Source: Kitasatospora albolonga (GTDB taxonomy: Bacteria > Actinomycetota > Actinomycetes > Streptomycetales > Streptomycetaceae). From it: a DNA stretch of 64,000 bases. How positions within the stretch are numbered: the first letter of the stretch is position 1; the number at the start of each line of letters is the position of its first letter. The notes beneath the pieces were generated by a model. The model was not told where the DNA came from. It worked only from the letters and a program-made list of their open reading frames with translations, and did not search any database. The position numbers and the translations under genes are program-made. This document shows, in pieces, positions 29,780 to 41,091 of the stretch. Location of the stretch: assembly GCA_002082585.1 (NCBI GenBank), contig CP020563.1, forward strand, positions 7,682,001-7,746,000. Direction: 5' to 3'.

Positions 29780-30165
29780 GAGCGCGTCCTTTCCTCGGGA
29801 GAACCACTGTCCCCTGTACGCAATTCCACTCCGGTCCTGCTCCGGCCGCAAAGGGAAGATCGGATTCCGGGCGTCTGCCCACGGTGCGCCGGGCGCCTCC
29901 GTACGAGGTCGCGGCCCGTGCCGTACGGGCTCCGGAAGCCGGAAACACAGGGTGCTCGCACCGTCCAGCGGGCCCGTGCACAGGACCGTACGGAAGGCAC
30001 TCCCGACGGTCCGCCTCATCCCGCGCGGCCCGGGGCCTCCCGCTCCCTTCCGTACGCGACCCTCCACTTACCGTCACACGCGACTGATCGCATCGCGCGC
30101 CACACGGCCTGCGCCATGAGGCCATGCGAGGGCCCGGAGCCCCGGCGGCTTCCCGCCCCGTCCCG
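29780..30165. other. Intergenic region without recognisable gene
   Basis: 386 bp between the DUF5709 start and the end of the next minus-strand gene. It must hold the DUF5709 promoter. I find no convincing -35/-10 pair, hairpin terminator or conserved short frame; long frames here lack homology and sit in all readings of GC-rich DNA. Confidence 0.5.
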
Positions 30166-30693
30166 TCAGAGCTGCGGCAGCCGGTCCGCCGCCGTGGGGG
30201 AGCGCCGCTCGTGGAGCCAGAAGAGGTAGACGCGCAGGTGGGCGGCCAACTCCCCGTCGATATAGGCCGCGTAGTCGTCCGCCGCAGCGGCCGTACCCTG
30301 CCCCGACTGCGCGTCGTCGGCCTCCCACGCGGAGCGCCGAGCGGTCAGGTACTCCTTGACCCGGGCGCGGTCGCGCCACCACTCCCGTACGGTCTCCGGC
30401 GTCCAGTGGTCGTCGCCGTCGCAGGCATAGGCCCTGAACACCTCGGCCTCCGCCGCGTCGACCAGTTGTCCCAGCTCCTGTGCCGTACGCGGCTGCCGGT
30501 ACACGTACTCGGTGAAGTGCTCGCCCTCGTAGAGAACCGACTCCGGAGCGTGTATCCGGCCCGTCCCGCAATTGTCCGTACCGGCTCCGCAGAACGGACC
30601 GGGCACGTTGAGCCACAGCCGGTCCGCCCACTTGCCCCCGAACAGTGTGCGCTCCTCACCGAGCAGAGGCAGCGGATCGAAGTAGGTTTCCAT
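30166..30693 (-). CDS. Hypothetical protein
   Basis: 175 residues from ATG 30693, acidic and soluble, with many Trp/Tyr. I do not recognise the family. A Cys pair (FCGAGTDNCG) lies near residue 35, and a charged helical part follows. It is 51 bp downstream of the lipoprotein gene in the same direction, so the two are probably co-transcribed. Confidence 0.6.
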   Translation of the reverse strand: METYFDPLPLLGEERTLFGGKWADRLWLNVPGPFCGAGTDNCGTGRIHAPESVLYEGEHFTEYVYRQPRTAQELGQLVDAAEAEVFRAYACDGDDHWTPETVREWWRDRARVKEYLTARRSAWEADDAQSGQGTAAAADDYAAYIDGELAAHLRVYLFWLHERRSPTAADRLPQL

Positions 30694-30744
30694 GGGCAGA
30701 GGTGAGCCGCCTGCCGGGAGCGTCGCGGTGCTGTGCCGGGCACG

Positions 30745-31779
30745 TCAGTACGGCGGGAGCCGCAGCGTCCCCGTGCCGTCGCGTACGTCGTGCACGATGC
30801 GGATCTCCCCCACCGGGTTGCCGCGCCCGTCCGTGGTCACCAGGACCGCGTCGTCACTGTTGACACAGCGGCCCCGCTCGTCCGGCTCCGGGCAGAAGAG
30901 CAGATAGCCGGTCTGCCGGTCGACCCGGCCCGGCTCCAGGCGCCACACCCACTGGTAGGTGCTCACCACCACGTCCGGGTAGGTGGCGCGCAACTCGTCC
31001 GCCACCGCCTTCTGGACCGTCCTGCCGAACTCCTGGCTCTGCTTGAACGGACGGACGACCCGGGCGCGGCCCGCCGTGTCGACCTGCCCGGCCTCGATCT
31101 CGTACGCGGCCGAGTGGTGGGTGCGCCGGGTGAGCGAGGCGATCAGATCGCCCCGGGTCAGGCGCATCAGGGTGGGCCAGGAGTCCTTGCCCCGGCTGCG
31201 CTCGGCGGCGAGGGCGGGGGAGACCACGTTCACGTGCGCGGCCTTCGCCTCCGCCAACGGGCTGCCGGGCCCGCTCGCCGCGACCCAGCGCTGGACGCAG
31301 CCCCCGATCTCGGCGAGCACCTTCTCCACGGTGGCGTTGGTCAGTTCGGCCACCACGTAGGGCGACGACGTCCCGGAGGGGCCGAGGGCGATGACCTCGT
31401 AGCCGCACCCGGCGAAGGCGTCCCGCAGCGTGCGGAACGCCGCCGCGTCCGCCCGGCCGCGCGCCACCGCCTCCTTCAGCACCCCGGCGCACTCCTTGCC
31501 GTCGCAGGTGTTCTTCTCCGCGTCGATGCGCAGCCGGACCACCGCGTCCCGGTCGTCCGCCACCGCGAAGGTGATCTCGGAGCCTCCCGTGCCGGGGAAG
31601 AGCGTGCGGGCCCCGACCGCCTTGATCTGCCCGAGGAGGTGCTTCTCGGCCAGTTCCTCCGCCGCCCGGCGGTCGTCCTCGGTGCTGAGCACCCCGCAGG
31701 CCCCGAGGAGTACGGCCAGCGAACCCGCCAGTACGCAGGTGACGGCGGCTCTCAACCGCCTGCGACGCGATCCGGCCAT
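30745..31779 (-). CDS. Secreted lipoprotein of unknown function
   Basis: 344 residues from ATG 31779. Arg-rich n-region, hydrophobic stretch and lipobox LLGAC (Cys about residue 28) mark a lipid-anchored exported protein. The mature part is soluble, with scattered cysteines (CDGKECAG, FAGCGYE, IGGCVQR) that may pair after export. I recognise no enzymatic motif; similar lipoproteins are widespread in Streptomyces. Probably forms an operon with the downstream hypothetical gene. Confidence 0.7.
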   Translation of the reverse strand: MAGSRRRRLRAAVTCVLAGSLAVLLGACGVLSTEDDRRAAEELAEKHLLGQIKAVGARTLFPGTGGSEITFAVADDRDAVVRLRIDAEKNTCDGKECAGVLKEAVARGRADAAAFRTLRDAFAGCGYEVIALGPSGTSSPYVVAELTNATVEKVLAEIGGCVQRWVAASGPGSPLAEAKAAHVNVVSPALAAERSRGKDSWPTLMRLTRGDLIASLTRRTHHSAAYEIEAGQVDTAGRARVVRPFKQSQEFGRTVQKAVADELRATYPDVVVSTYQWVWRLEPGRVDRQTGYLLFCPEPDERGRCVNSDDAVLVTTDGRGNPVGEIRIVHDVRDGTGTLRLPPY

Positions 31780-31940
31780 GGCCTGCTCCTCCGGGTGGTC
31801 CTGCCCTGTGTTCCTGTGACAGTAGGACCGGACCCCCGGGGGCCGGATGAGTACGCCTACTCAATCCCGGTACGGGGTTCCTCCGCATCCGGTGCGGAAC
31901 GGCCGCCGCCCACCTCCTTCCGTTCCTTCCGTCATTGGCA

Positions 31941-31998
31941 TGGACCTGCCTATCGAACTCCGCTACAGTCCGGGACGACACATCTGAGAGCGCTCTCA
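31941..31998 (+). promoter_or_regulatory. Candidate promoter and 14-bp palindromic operator of the S1 protease
   Basis: TGGACC (31941-31946) and TACAGT (31964-31969) with a 17-bp spacer form a plausible sigma-70-type promoter. TGAGAGCGCTCTCA (31985-31998), a perfect palindrome with the CG-centred symmetry of LacI-family operators, lies just downstream, where bound repressor would block transcription. The protease start is 79 bp further on. Confidence 0.65.
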
Positions 31999-32076
31999 AC
32001 GGCACGATCCGGATGCGCTCCCGGACACCTCCCGTTCCACCCCCACATCGCTGGAACAACAGGAAGGGTCACTCCC

Positions 32077-33231
32077 TTGAGACACGCAACCGTGCTGCGG
32101 ACCGGTCTGTCCGCACTCCTGGTCCTCGGTGCCTGGGCCGCCGTCGGCCCGTCGTCCGCCACCGCCGCCCCGGCCTCCGGTTCCGCCTCCGCCGAACTCC
32201 CCGCCTCCCCGGCCCTGCTCTCCGCCATGCAGCGCGACCTCGGTCTGACCGAGAGCCAGGCCCGTACACGGCTGGCCGAGGAGAAGGCGGCCACCGCCCT
32301 GGAGCCGAAGGCCCAGCGCGCCGCCGGCTCCGCCTACGGCGGGTCGTGGTTCGACGCGTCGACCGGCAGGCTGACCGTGGCGGTCACGGACGCGGGCAAG
32401 GCCGCCGCCGTACGGGCCGCGGGCGCCGACACCCGGATCGTCGAGCACTCGGCGGCCCGGCTCGACGCCACCATGAAGCGCATCGACGCCCTGACCGCAC
32501 CGGCCGGTGTGGCCAGTTGGCGCGTCGACCCCGCGAGCAGCCGCGTCGTCGTGAACGTCGTCGACTCCGCTCAGGGTGACAACGATGTCCGCGCCTTCGT
32601 CGCCAAGGCGCGCAAGGCGGGCCCCGTCACGGTCGAGCGGACGGCCGAGGCCCCGCAGACCTTCGCGGCGGGCACCGTCGGCGGCGACCCGTACTACACG
32701 GGCAACGTCCGCTGCTCGATCGGCTTCTCGGTGCACGGCGGCTTCGTCACCGCCGGGCACTGCGGGCGCGCCGGACAGCAGGTCCGCGGCTGGGACAACA
32801 CCTACATCGGCAACTTCCAGGGCTCGTCCTTCCCCGGAGACGACTACGCCTGGGTGAACGTCGGCAGCGGCTGGTGGACCGTCCCGGTCGTCCTCGGCTG
32901 GGGCACTGTCCCGGACCAGCTGGTCCGGGGCTCGAACGAGGCCCCGATCGGCGCCTCCATCTGCCGTTCCGGCTCCACCACCCGCTGGCACTGCGGGCGG
33001 GTCCTCGCCAAGAACGAGACCGTCAACTACAGCCAGGGCGCCGTGCACCAGATGACCAAGACCAGCGTCTGCGCCCAGGGCGGCGACTCCGGCGGCTCGT
33101 TCATCAGCGGCGACCAGGCCCAGGGCGTCACCTCGGGCGGCTGGGGCAACTGCTCCAGCGGCGGTGAGACCTGGTACCAGCCGGTCAACGAGATCCTCAA
33201 CCGGTACGGGCTGAGGCTCCACACCGCCTGA
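32077..33231 (+). CDS. Secreted S1 family serine protease (streptogrisin/alpha-lytic type)
   Basis: 384 residues from a TTG at 32077, chosen because AGGAAGG lies eight bases upstream and the signal peptide starts here. Signal peptide about 1-35, then a pro-region of the alpha-lytic protease type to about residue 205. The mature chymotrypsin-like domain has the triad His in TAGHC (about 228), Asp in DDYAW and Ser in GDSGGS (about 337), and three disulfide-type Cys pairs as in streptogrisins. It would be secreted, fold with its pro-region and self-cleave. A LacI-type operator shared with neighbouring carbohydrate genes lies upstream. Confidence 0.9.
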   Translation: MRHATVLRTGLSALLVLGAWAAVGPSSATAAPASGSASAELPASPALLSAMQRDLGLTESQARTRLAEEKAATALEPKAQRAAGSAYGGSWFDASTGRLTVAVTDAGKAAAVRAAGADTRIVEHSAARLDATMKRIDALTAPAGVASWRVDPASSRVVVNVVDSAQGDNDVRAFVAKARKAGPVTVERTAEAPQTFAAGTVGGDPYYTGNVRCSIGFSVHGGFVTAGHCGRAGQQVRGWDNTYIGNFQGSSFPGDDYAWVNVGSGWWTVPVVLGWGTVPDQLVRGSNEAPIGASICRSGSTTRWHCGRVLAKNETVNYSQGAVHQMTKTSVCAQGGDSGGSFISGDQAQGVTSGGWGNCSSGGETWYQPVNEILNRYGLRLHTA

Positions 33232-33236
33232 GCCGG

Positions 33237-33270
33237 GGTGGCCGCCCGCCCGGCGGGGCGGGCGGCCACC
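33237..33270 (+). terminator. Hairpin terminator of the protease gene
   Basis: A perfect 14-bp stem (GGTGGCCGCCCGCC / GGCGGGCGGCCACC) with a six-base loop begins five bases after the stop codon. No T-tract follows, as is common in Streptomyces. Confidence 0.8.
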
Positions 33271-33444
33271 GCCGACGGACGGTGAAGCGCATGTGCCGAG
33301 CGGCCCTGCCTGCGAGCGGGGCCGCTTTCGCGTGTCGACGCCGCCGACCGTCCTTCCCGCTCTCCCCTCCCGGGCGATCCGGCACCCGTCGCGCATCCGG
33401 CCGTTCCCCCAACGCCCTTTGCGTGGCGCATCGTTCACAAGCTA

Positions 33445-33499
33445 TTGACACCCTCTCAGCCTCGGCGCAACACTGACACCGCCTTGGAGAGCGCTCTCC
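33445..33499 (+). promoter_or_regulatory. Promoter and 14-bp palindromic operator of the DUF1996 gene
   Basis: TTGACA at 33445-33450 and AACACT at 33469-33474 (18-bp spacer) form the best -35 match in the region. GGAGAGCGCTCTCC at 33486-33499 is a perfect palindrome placed at about the transcription start, as expected for repression. This lies in the 414-bp gap 33232-33645; the rest of the gap holds the upstream terminator and an untranslated leader of about 150 bp. Confidence 0.7.
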
Positions 33500-33645
33500 C
33501 GTCCAGTTTCCGTGCCTTCCGGCCTCGCGGACGAGCTTCGTGCGCGCAGGGGGAGCGGTGTCTCTTCGCGGCTGTACCGACCCGGCTCAACTCTCCCCCC
33601 ACCGTGCACCGATGTGCATGGACGCAGAGCGGCATGGAGGTCCGC

Positions 33646-34764
33646 ATGGCGACAAGATTCAGCAGAACGACCCTGGTGTCCGCGCTGATCGTGGCCACCG
33701 CCCTGGCCCTGGTGGCCCTGGGGCTGACCGCGATCACGAACGCCGGGGCCACCGCCCCCGGCGCCACCGCCCGGTCCACGGCCGACGGGCCCGCCGCGGC
33801 GTCCCACGTCACGCAGGGGCACCGGATGGCGGCGGCCGAGCCCGTCGCCTTCGGGGACGACCCCGACGGTGACGGGTACATCCCGGCGAATCCGCCGGTC
33901 ACCGGTGTGGAACCGTCCCAGGAGATACCGCCGCACCGCTACTTCCACGAGTTCCAGGCGAACTGTTCGGTCACCCACACCGCCCCCGACGACCCGATCG
34001 TCTACCCCGGCCGGGCCGGGGCGTCGCACGACCACACGTTCATGGGGAACGACACCACGAACGCGAGCAGCACCACTGCGTCGCTGAGTGCGGGCGGGAC
34101 CGCCTGCCTGGCGCCGGGCGACCTGTCCGCGTACTGGATGCCGACCCTCTACAGCGGGAACGAGGAGATCCGCCCGATCGGACCGCAGGTCATCTACTAC
34201 AAGGCCGGAGTCACCGACTACCGCACGGTCCGGCCCTTCCCCAAGGGGCTGCGGTTCGTCGTCGGCAGTCCGACCCAGACGGCCGGGGAGTTCCGCGACC
34301 ACCCCGGCATGGTCGAGGGGTACGAGTGCGGTGAGAGCTACCACAACTACGACTTCCCGGCCGTCTGCCCCACCAGCCCGGACACTCAGCTCAACCTCCG
34401 TATGCAGGCGCCCAGTTGCTGGGACGGGAAGTATCTGGACACCCCCGACCACAAGGCCCACATGGCCTATCCGGTCGTGATGGGGGCCAACCAGGACGTC
34501 TGCCCGGCGAGCCACCCGGTCGCCCTGCCGATGATCGAGTTCAAGATGGCGTGGCCGGTCAACGGGGACATGTCGCAGGTGAGGCTGGCCAGCGGGACCG
34601 GCTACTCCTTCCACTACGACTTCTTCAACGCCTGGGACGACGCCACGCTCAAGGCCCTGGTCGACCACTGCGTCGTCGGCGGTCTCCAGTGCAACGCCCG
34701 GGGCTACGACGAGAACAACCCGGGCAGGGGCGCCGCCCTGGACGAGAACTACGAACTGCCCTGA
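33646..34764 (+). CDS. Secreted DUF1996 protein
   Basis: 372 residues. ATG 33646 is chosen over 33634 because GGAGG lies six bases before it. One N-terminal hydrophobic segment (TTLVSALIVATALALVALG) is a signal peptide or anchor. The DUF1996 domain (about 85-355) shows its hallmarks: HDHTFMGN, SAYWMPTLY, VGSPTQTA, conserved cysteines and a C-terminal FHYDFFNAW. The biochemical role is unknown to me; fungal and bacterial members are secreted and often lie with carbohydrate-active enzymes. It shares its operator type with the next gene, a glycoside hydrolase. Confidence 0.85.
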   Translation: MATRFSRTTLVSALIVATALALVALGLTAITNAGATAPGATARSTADGPAAASHVTQGHRMAAAEPVAFGDDPDGDGYIPANPPVTGVEPSQEIPPHRYFHEFQANCSVTHTAPDDPIVYPGRAGASHDHTFMGNDTTNASSTTASLSAGGTACLAPGDLSAYWMPTLYSGNEEIRPIGPQVIYYKAGVTDYRTVRPFPKGLRFVVGSPTQTAGEFRDHPGMVEGYECGESYHNYDFPAVCPTSPDTQLNLRMQAPSCWDGKYLDTPDHKAHMAYPVVMGANQDVCPASHPVALPMIEFKMAWPVNGDMSQVRLASGTGYSFHYDFFNAWDDATLKALVDHCVVGGLQCNARGYDENNPGRGAALDENYELP

Positions 34765-34810
34765 CCCGGCTGGCCGGTTGATCGACCGGCTGACCGACAG
34801 GAGTGGAAGT

Positions 34811-34850
34811 GCTCTCCCCTCAGGGGTGAACCCTGCCCTGAAGGGAGAGC
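34811..34850 (+). terminator. Hairpin after the DUF1996 gene, overlapping the next operator
   Basis: GCTCTCCCCTCAGGG (34811-34825) pairs with CCCTGAAGGGAGAGC (34836-34850) with one mismatch and a ten-base loop. The right arm is also the left half of the palindromic operator at 34843-34858, so terminator and operator share sequence. Confidence 0.7.
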
Positions 34851-34858
34851 GCTCTCCC
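34843..34858. promoter_or_regulatory. 16-bp palindromic operator before the glycoside hydrolase gene
   Basis: GGGAGAGCGCTCTCCC is a perfect palindrome, 98 bp upstream of the glycoside hydrolase start. Same core as the elements at 31985, 33486 and 45050. I see no convincing -35/-10 pair beside it. Confidence 0.75.
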
Positions 34859-34955
34859 ACTCCATCGGAACCCCGGCCCCCACCGAACCCCTCCCCACCG
34901 AACCCCTCCCCACTGAATCCCCCACCCGCACACACCCCCGAGGAGCCCTTCCCCC

Positions 34956-36725
<1,770 letters not shown>

Positions 36726-36800
36726 CCCCGCTGCCGCCCCGGTTGGCGACGGCGAGACCTGCCGCACCGTTCTCTCCCCGCTGCCGGTGCGGCGGGACGG

Positions 36801-36843
36801 TCCTCGGCGGCCACGGACACCGAATGTCCGTGGCCGCCGAGGA
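36801..36843. terminator. Bidirectional hairpin between convergent genes
   Basis: A perfect 19-bp stem (arms 36801-36819 and 36825-36843) with loop CCGAA lies between the plus-strand glycoside hydrolase (ends 36725) and the minus-strand lipoprotein (ends 36866), serving both. Confidence 0.85.
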
Positions 36844-36865
36844 CTTCCTCCGCCTGAGGTTTTCG

Positions 36866-37561
36866 TCATTTCAGGGTGACGAGGTAACCGGGCTCGGCTC
36901 CGTCGATGGTGTCGATGGCTGTACCGGAGGTGAACCAGGCGGTGCTGGGCTTGTCCCCGACGGGGATCTGGAAGACGCCGTGGGTCGGGCCCTTGCTGCC
37001 CGGGTTGACACCGAAAGTGGCCACCGTGCTGGTCTTGTCGTTCCAGAACTGGGCGTAGTCGAGCGCGTACTCGTCGTCGGTCTGCGTCTGGGTGTAGCGG
37101 GTGTCGCCGACATTCAGGCTGACGTTGCCGCTCGTGTTCCAGGAGTCCTGCTTCTTGCCGATGTTCTCGACGTCGATGGCCATGACGCAGAACTGCTTGC
37201 CAGGCTCCGGAGCCGGGGCCGACGCAGAAGCGCCGACCGAGTCGGCGGCCTTCGCCATCACCGCGGGGTCAAGGGGCTTTCCGCAGGTCACATCGGTGAC
37301 GGTGAACCGCCATCGGCTCGGGTCGTCCGTGGTGTTCGAGGCGATCACGGTCACGTCGAAAGCCTCGCCCTGGGCAGGGGAGCCGAGGATCTCGGCTCCG
37401 GGAGGCGCCCCTTGAGTGGCGTCGGAGGACGGTTCCGCGGCAACGGGGGTGACGTCGCCCACCGAGGATGTCGCGGCCGATGGGGCGCCGGTGGAACAGG
37501 CGGCGGCCGCGAGAAGACCGGCGGTGAGTACGCCGCAGGAGAGACTGCGCGAGCGGTACAT
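36866..37561 (-). CDS. DUF4352-like lipoprotein
   Basis: 231 residues from ATG 37561. Signal with lipobox AAAAC (Cys about 22), a Ser/Ala/Pro-rich linker, then an Ig-like beta domain of the DUF4352 type (FDVTVIASNTTDD, FCVMAIDVENIGKK, GDTRYTQTQTDDEYALD, KGPTHGVFQIPVGDKP). These are exposed lipid-anchored proteins of unknown, perhaps ligand-binding, function. It is monocistronic between a convergent hydrolase and a same-strand beta-glucosidase that is nearly 200 bp away. Confidence 0.75.
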   Translation of the reverse strand: MYRSRSLSCGVLTAGLLAAAACSTGAPSAATSSVGDVTPVAAEPSSDATQGAPPGAEILGSPAQGEAFDVTVIASNTTDDPSRWRFTVTDVTCGKPLDPAVMAKAADSVGASASAPAPEPGKQFCVMAIDVENIGKKQDSWNTSGNVSLNVGDTRYTQTQTDDEYALDYAQFWNDKTSTVATFGVNPGSKGPTHGVFQIPVGDKPSTAWFTSGTAIDTIDGAEPGYLVTLK

Positions 37562-37762
37562 ATGTCCATGGTGCCCGCCGACCCGGCCTGCCGCCTGTCA
37601 AGCGGCGGCCCGGCCCGAAGCACGCGGTTCCGGCCCCGGTGCCGACCGCTGCGGATTCCCCGTGCCGGCCGCCGCCCCGGGGCCCACCCGGGTCCGCGAA
37701 CGCCTCCGGCCGCGGTGGCGAACCACCACGGCCGGGGGCCTGCGGGCGGGGGAGCGGGGGGC

Positions 37763-39121
37763 TCAGGCGACCAGCCCCGCGTGGTGCTCCGCGTGTTCCC
37801 GGATCAGCTCCGCGTACCGCCGCCCGCTGCTTTTGACCGTACGGCGCTGGGTCGCGTAGTCCACGTGCACCAGGCCGAACCGTTTGTCGTAGCCGTACGC
37901 CCACTCGAAGTTGTCCAGCAGCGACCAGGCGAAGTACCCGGCCAGCGGTGCCCCCTTGGCCACCGCGCGGGCGCAGGCGGCGAGGTGCTCCTCCAGGTAC
38001 CGGACGCGCTCCGGGTCGTGGACCGAGCCGTCGGCCGCGACGGTGTCCCGGTAGGCCGAGCCGTTCTCGGTGACGTAGACGCGCTCGACGCCGTACTCCT
38101 CGGTCAGCCGCAGCAGCAGCTGCTCCAGCCCGTCCGCGTACACCTCCCAGTCCATGTACGTGTGGCGTCCGCCGGTCGCCGGGACCTGTGTGAACCCCGG
38201 AGCGGGGTCCGTCGGGTCGGCGGTGACGAACTGCCGGAAGTAGTAGTTCAGTCCCAGCCAGTCCAGCGGGGCCGCGATCGTCTCCAGGTCGCCGGGGCGG
38301 ACCGGCAGCTCGACCCCGTACAGCTCGACCATGTCCTGCGGGTAGCCGCGTCCCAGGACCGGGTCCAGCCACCAGCGGTTGATGTGGCCGTCGGCGCGGC
38401 GGGCGGCGGCGAGGTCGGCCTCGCTCGTGGTCGCCGGTTCGATCGGGCTGAGGTTGTTCACGATGCCGATCCGGGCGTCCGAGGAGGCGGCCCGGATGGC
38501 CTGCACGGCGAGGCCGTGGCCCAGGTGCAGGTGGTACGAGGCGCGGACGGCGGCCGTGAGGTCGGTGAGGCCCGGGGCCATCCGGCCCTCCAGATGTCCG
38601 ATCCACGCCGAGCAGAGCGGCTCGTTGAGCGTCGCCCAGTCCTTGACCCGGTCGCCCAGGCGCTCGACGACATGAGAGGCGTACGCGGCGAAGTGCTCGG
38701 AGGTCTCCCGTACGGTCCAGCCGCCCCGGTCCTGGAGCACCTGCGGCAGGTCCCAGTGGTAGAGCGTGGCGAACGGGGTGATCCCGGCCTCCAGGAGCCC
38801 GTCCACCAGCCGGTCGTAGAAGTCCAGGCCCGCCTTGTTGACCGGCCCGTCGCCGCCCGGCACGACCCGGGGCCAGGCGATCGAGAACCGGTAGGCGTCC
38901 GCGCCGACCTGCTTGATCAGGCCGATGTCCTCGCCGGTCCGGTGGTAGTGGTCGCAGGCGGTGTCACCGGTGTCGCCGCCGTCCACCTTGCCGGGGGTGT
39001 GCGAGAACGTGTCCCAGATGGACGGCGAGCGGCCGTCCTCGGTGACGGCTCCCTCGATCTGGTACGCGGCGGTGGCGACGCCCCAGGTGAAGTCGGCCGG
39101 GAAGGCGTTGAGCTCGGTCAC
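37763..39121 (-). CDS. GH1 beta-glucosidase
   Basis: 452 residues from GTG 39121 with AAAGG upstream, the normal GH1 length. Catalytic Glu pair: acid/base in TLNEPLC (near 167) and nucleophile in YVTENGSAY (near 353). The start [18 protein letters not shown] is the GH1 signature. No signal peptide, so it cleaves imported beta-glucosides inside the cell. It is the last gene of the binding protein-permease-permease operon, which supplies its substrate. Confidence 0.93.
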   Translation of the reverse strand: MTELNAFPADFTWGVATAAYQIEGAVTEDGRSPSIWDTFSHTPGKVDGGDTGDTACDHYHRTGEDIGLIKQVGADAYRFSIAWPRVVPGGDGPVNKAGLDFYDRLVDGLLEAGITPFATLYHWDLPQVLQDRGGWTVRETSEHFAAYASHVVERLGDRVKDWATLNEPLCSAWIGHLEGRMAPGLTDLTAAVRASYHLHLGHGLAVQAIRAASSDARIGIVNNLSPIEPATTSEADLAAARRADGHINRWWLDPVLGRGYPQDMVELYGVELPVRPGDLETIAAPLDWLGLNYYFRQFVTADPTDPAPGFTQVPATGGRHTYMDWEVYADGLEQLLLRLTEEYGVERVYVTENGSAYRDTVAADGSVHDPERVRYLEEHLAACARAVAKGAPLAGYFAWSLLDNFEWAYGYDKRFGLVHVDYATQRRTVKSSGRRYAELIREHAEHHAGLVA

Positions 39122-39177
39122 GTGCAGCCTTTCTGCGGGGGGCACTCGACGTACGGAAGTCACTTGACGTGCGGAGG

Positions 39178-40077
39178 TCACTTGACGGCTCCCGCGGTGA
39201 GTCCGGCGACCAGGTAGCGCTGGAGGAGCAGGAAGCCGACGACGATGGGGATGCTGACGACGAGCGAGGCGGCCATGACCTGGTTCCAGTAGACGTCGTT
39301 CTGCGTGGCGTATCCCTGGAGGCCGACGGAGAGGGTGCGGGTCGCGTCGTTGGTCATGACGGAGGCGAAGAGGACTTCTCCCCAGGCCGTCATGAACGAG
39401 TAGACGGAGACGGCGACGATCCCCGGCACGGCGGCCGGTACGACGACCCGGAAGAGGGCACCCACCGGTCCGCAGCCGTCCACCAGGGCGGCCTCGTCGA
39501 GATCCCTGGGGATGGAGTCGAAGTACCCGATCAGCATCCAGATGGAGAACGGCAGCGAGAACGTCAGATAGGTGAGGATGAGGCCGCCGCGTGAACCATA
39601 GAGGGCGACGCCGGTGGAGCTGCCGATGTTGACGAAGATGAGGAACAGGGGGAGCAGGAAGAGGATGCCCGGGAACATCTGTGTGGAGAGCACCGTGACG
39701 GTGAAGACCCGCTTGCCCCGGAACCGGTAGCGGCTCACTGCGTAGGCGGAGAACACCGCGATCGTCACCGAGAGCACGGTCGCCGAACTCGCCACGATCA
39801 GCGAGTTGACGAAGTACTTGGCGAGCGGAACGGTCTTCCAGATGTCGAAGTAGGGCTGGACCGTCAGCGTGGACGGAATCCACTGGAACTTCCCCGACAC
39901 GTCCTGGAGCGGCTTCAGCGAGCTGCTGACCATCACATAGACCGGCAGCAGGACGAAGCAGGCGAGCAGCGTGAGGACGATGCGGCGGGTCCAGAGGAAG
40001 GACTGCGGCGCGGCCATGGGGGAGCGGGGCCGGGACCCGGAGCGGGCGGCGCCCGGGGTCCGCGTGAGGCTAGACAT
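39178..40077 (-). CDS. Carbohydrate ABC transporter permease (MalG type)
   Basis: 299 residues, six hydrophobic segments, with the EAA loop [20 protein letters not shown] that docks on the ATPase. Its start overlaps the stop of the MalF-type gene by 8 bp. Partner permease of a CUT1 sugar importer. No ATPase gene is present nearby; Streptomyces often use the shared MsiK ATPase for such importers. Confidence 0.92.
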   Translation of the reverse strand: MSSLTRTPGAARSGSRPRSPMAAPQSFLWTRRIVLTLLACFVLLPVYVMVSSSLKPLQDVSGKFQWIPSTLTVQPYFDIWKTVPLAKYFVNSLIVASSATVLSVTIAVFSAYAVSRYRFRGKRVFTVTVLSTQMFPGILFLLPLFLIFVNIGSSTGVALYGSRGGLILTYLTFSLPFSIWMLIGYFDSIPRDLDEAALVDGCGPVGALFRVVVPAAVPGIVAVSVYSFMTAWGEVLFASVMTNDATRTLSVGLQGYATQNDVYWNQVMAASLVVSIPIVVGFLLLQRYLVAGLTAGAVK

Positions 40078-41080
40078 CGGCGCCCTTCCTTCCGCGCGAG
40101 GTGAGGATCAGATAGACGGCCGTCACCAGCAGCAGGAAGAGCAGCAGCAGGACGGACATCGCCGAGCCGGTGCCGAAGTTCCAGGTGACGAACGAGGACT
40201 GGTAGATGTGGATCGAGATGAGGTCCGCGTTCTCCGGCGCCGATCTGCCGAACAGGACGTACGGCGTGTTGAAGTCGTTGAACGTCCAGAGGAAGAGCAC
40301 CAGGACCAGCACCTGGTTGACCGGGCGCAGCGAGGGCAGGGTGATCCGGCGGATCTGCTGCCAGATCCCGGCGCCGTCGATCGAGGCGGCTTCGTACAGT
40401 TCACGCGGGATGTTCTGAAGGCCCGCCATCAGCATGAGGAAGGCGAACGGCCAGCCCTTCCACACCGAGACGATGATCAGCGTGTAGATGCTGTTGTCGC
40501 CGATCAGCCAGAACGACGGCTCGTCGATGATGCCGAGCTGTTCGTGCAGCACGTGGTTGATCAGGCCGTTGTCCCGCTGGAACATGAACGCCCAGGTGAT
40601 GACGGCGGCGTAGACCGGCAGGGCGTACGGCACGAGGAAGACCGCCCGCAGGATGCCCCGGCCCCGGAAGCTCTCCTGGAGGAGGATCGCCGCCGTCGTC
40701 CCCAGCAGCCAGGCGAACCCGACCGAGAAGAACGTGAAGACGCAGGTCACGAAGAAGGAGTGGAGCAGGGCCTCACCGATCGGCGCGTCGAAGTCGACGG
40801 CGATGCGGTAGTTGTCGAGGCCGGTCCAGGGCGCCGCGCCCCAGTTGTTGATGAAGAACTGTGTGAGCTGACGGAAGCTCATCACGATCCCGATGATCAT
40901 CGGAATGATGTGGATGAGGAGTTCCAGCAGGACGGCGGGCAGGAGCAGAAGGTAGGGCAGTCCGCCTCGGCGGACCCGGTCGGGGATGCGCGGCAGTCTC
41001 CTGCGCGCACCCCCGGTGCCCCGGCTCGTACCCTTGGCGGCCGACGTGTCGGCCCGGGGTTCGGTGACGGTGGCGGTCAT
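40070..41080 (-). CDS. Carbohydrate ABC transporter permease (MalF type)
   Basis: 336 residues from ATG 41080 with a polar 35-residue N-terminus, then hydrophobic segments and the EAA motif YEAASIDGAGIWQQIRRITLP. Forms the membrane channel with the MalG-type subunit. Starts 11 bp after the binding-protein gene. Confidence 0.92.
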   Translation of the reverse strand: MTATVTEPRADTSAAKGTSRGTGGARRRLPRIPDRVRRGGLPYLLLLPAVLLELLIHIIPMIIGIVMSFRQLTQFFINNWGAAPWTGLDNYRIAVDFDAPIGEALLHSFFVTCVFTFFSVGFAWLLGTTAAILLQESFRGRGILRAVFLVPYALPVYAAVITWAFMFQRDNGLINHVLHEQLGIIDEPSFWLIGDNSIYTLIIVSVWKGWPFAFLMLMAGLQNIPRELYEAASIDGAGIWQQIRRITLPSLRPVNQVLVLVLFLWTFNDFNTPYVLFGRSAPENADLISIHIYQSSFVTWNFGTGSAMSVLLLLFLLLVTAVYLILTSRGRKGADV

Positions 41081-41091
41081 GGGTCAGGGCC

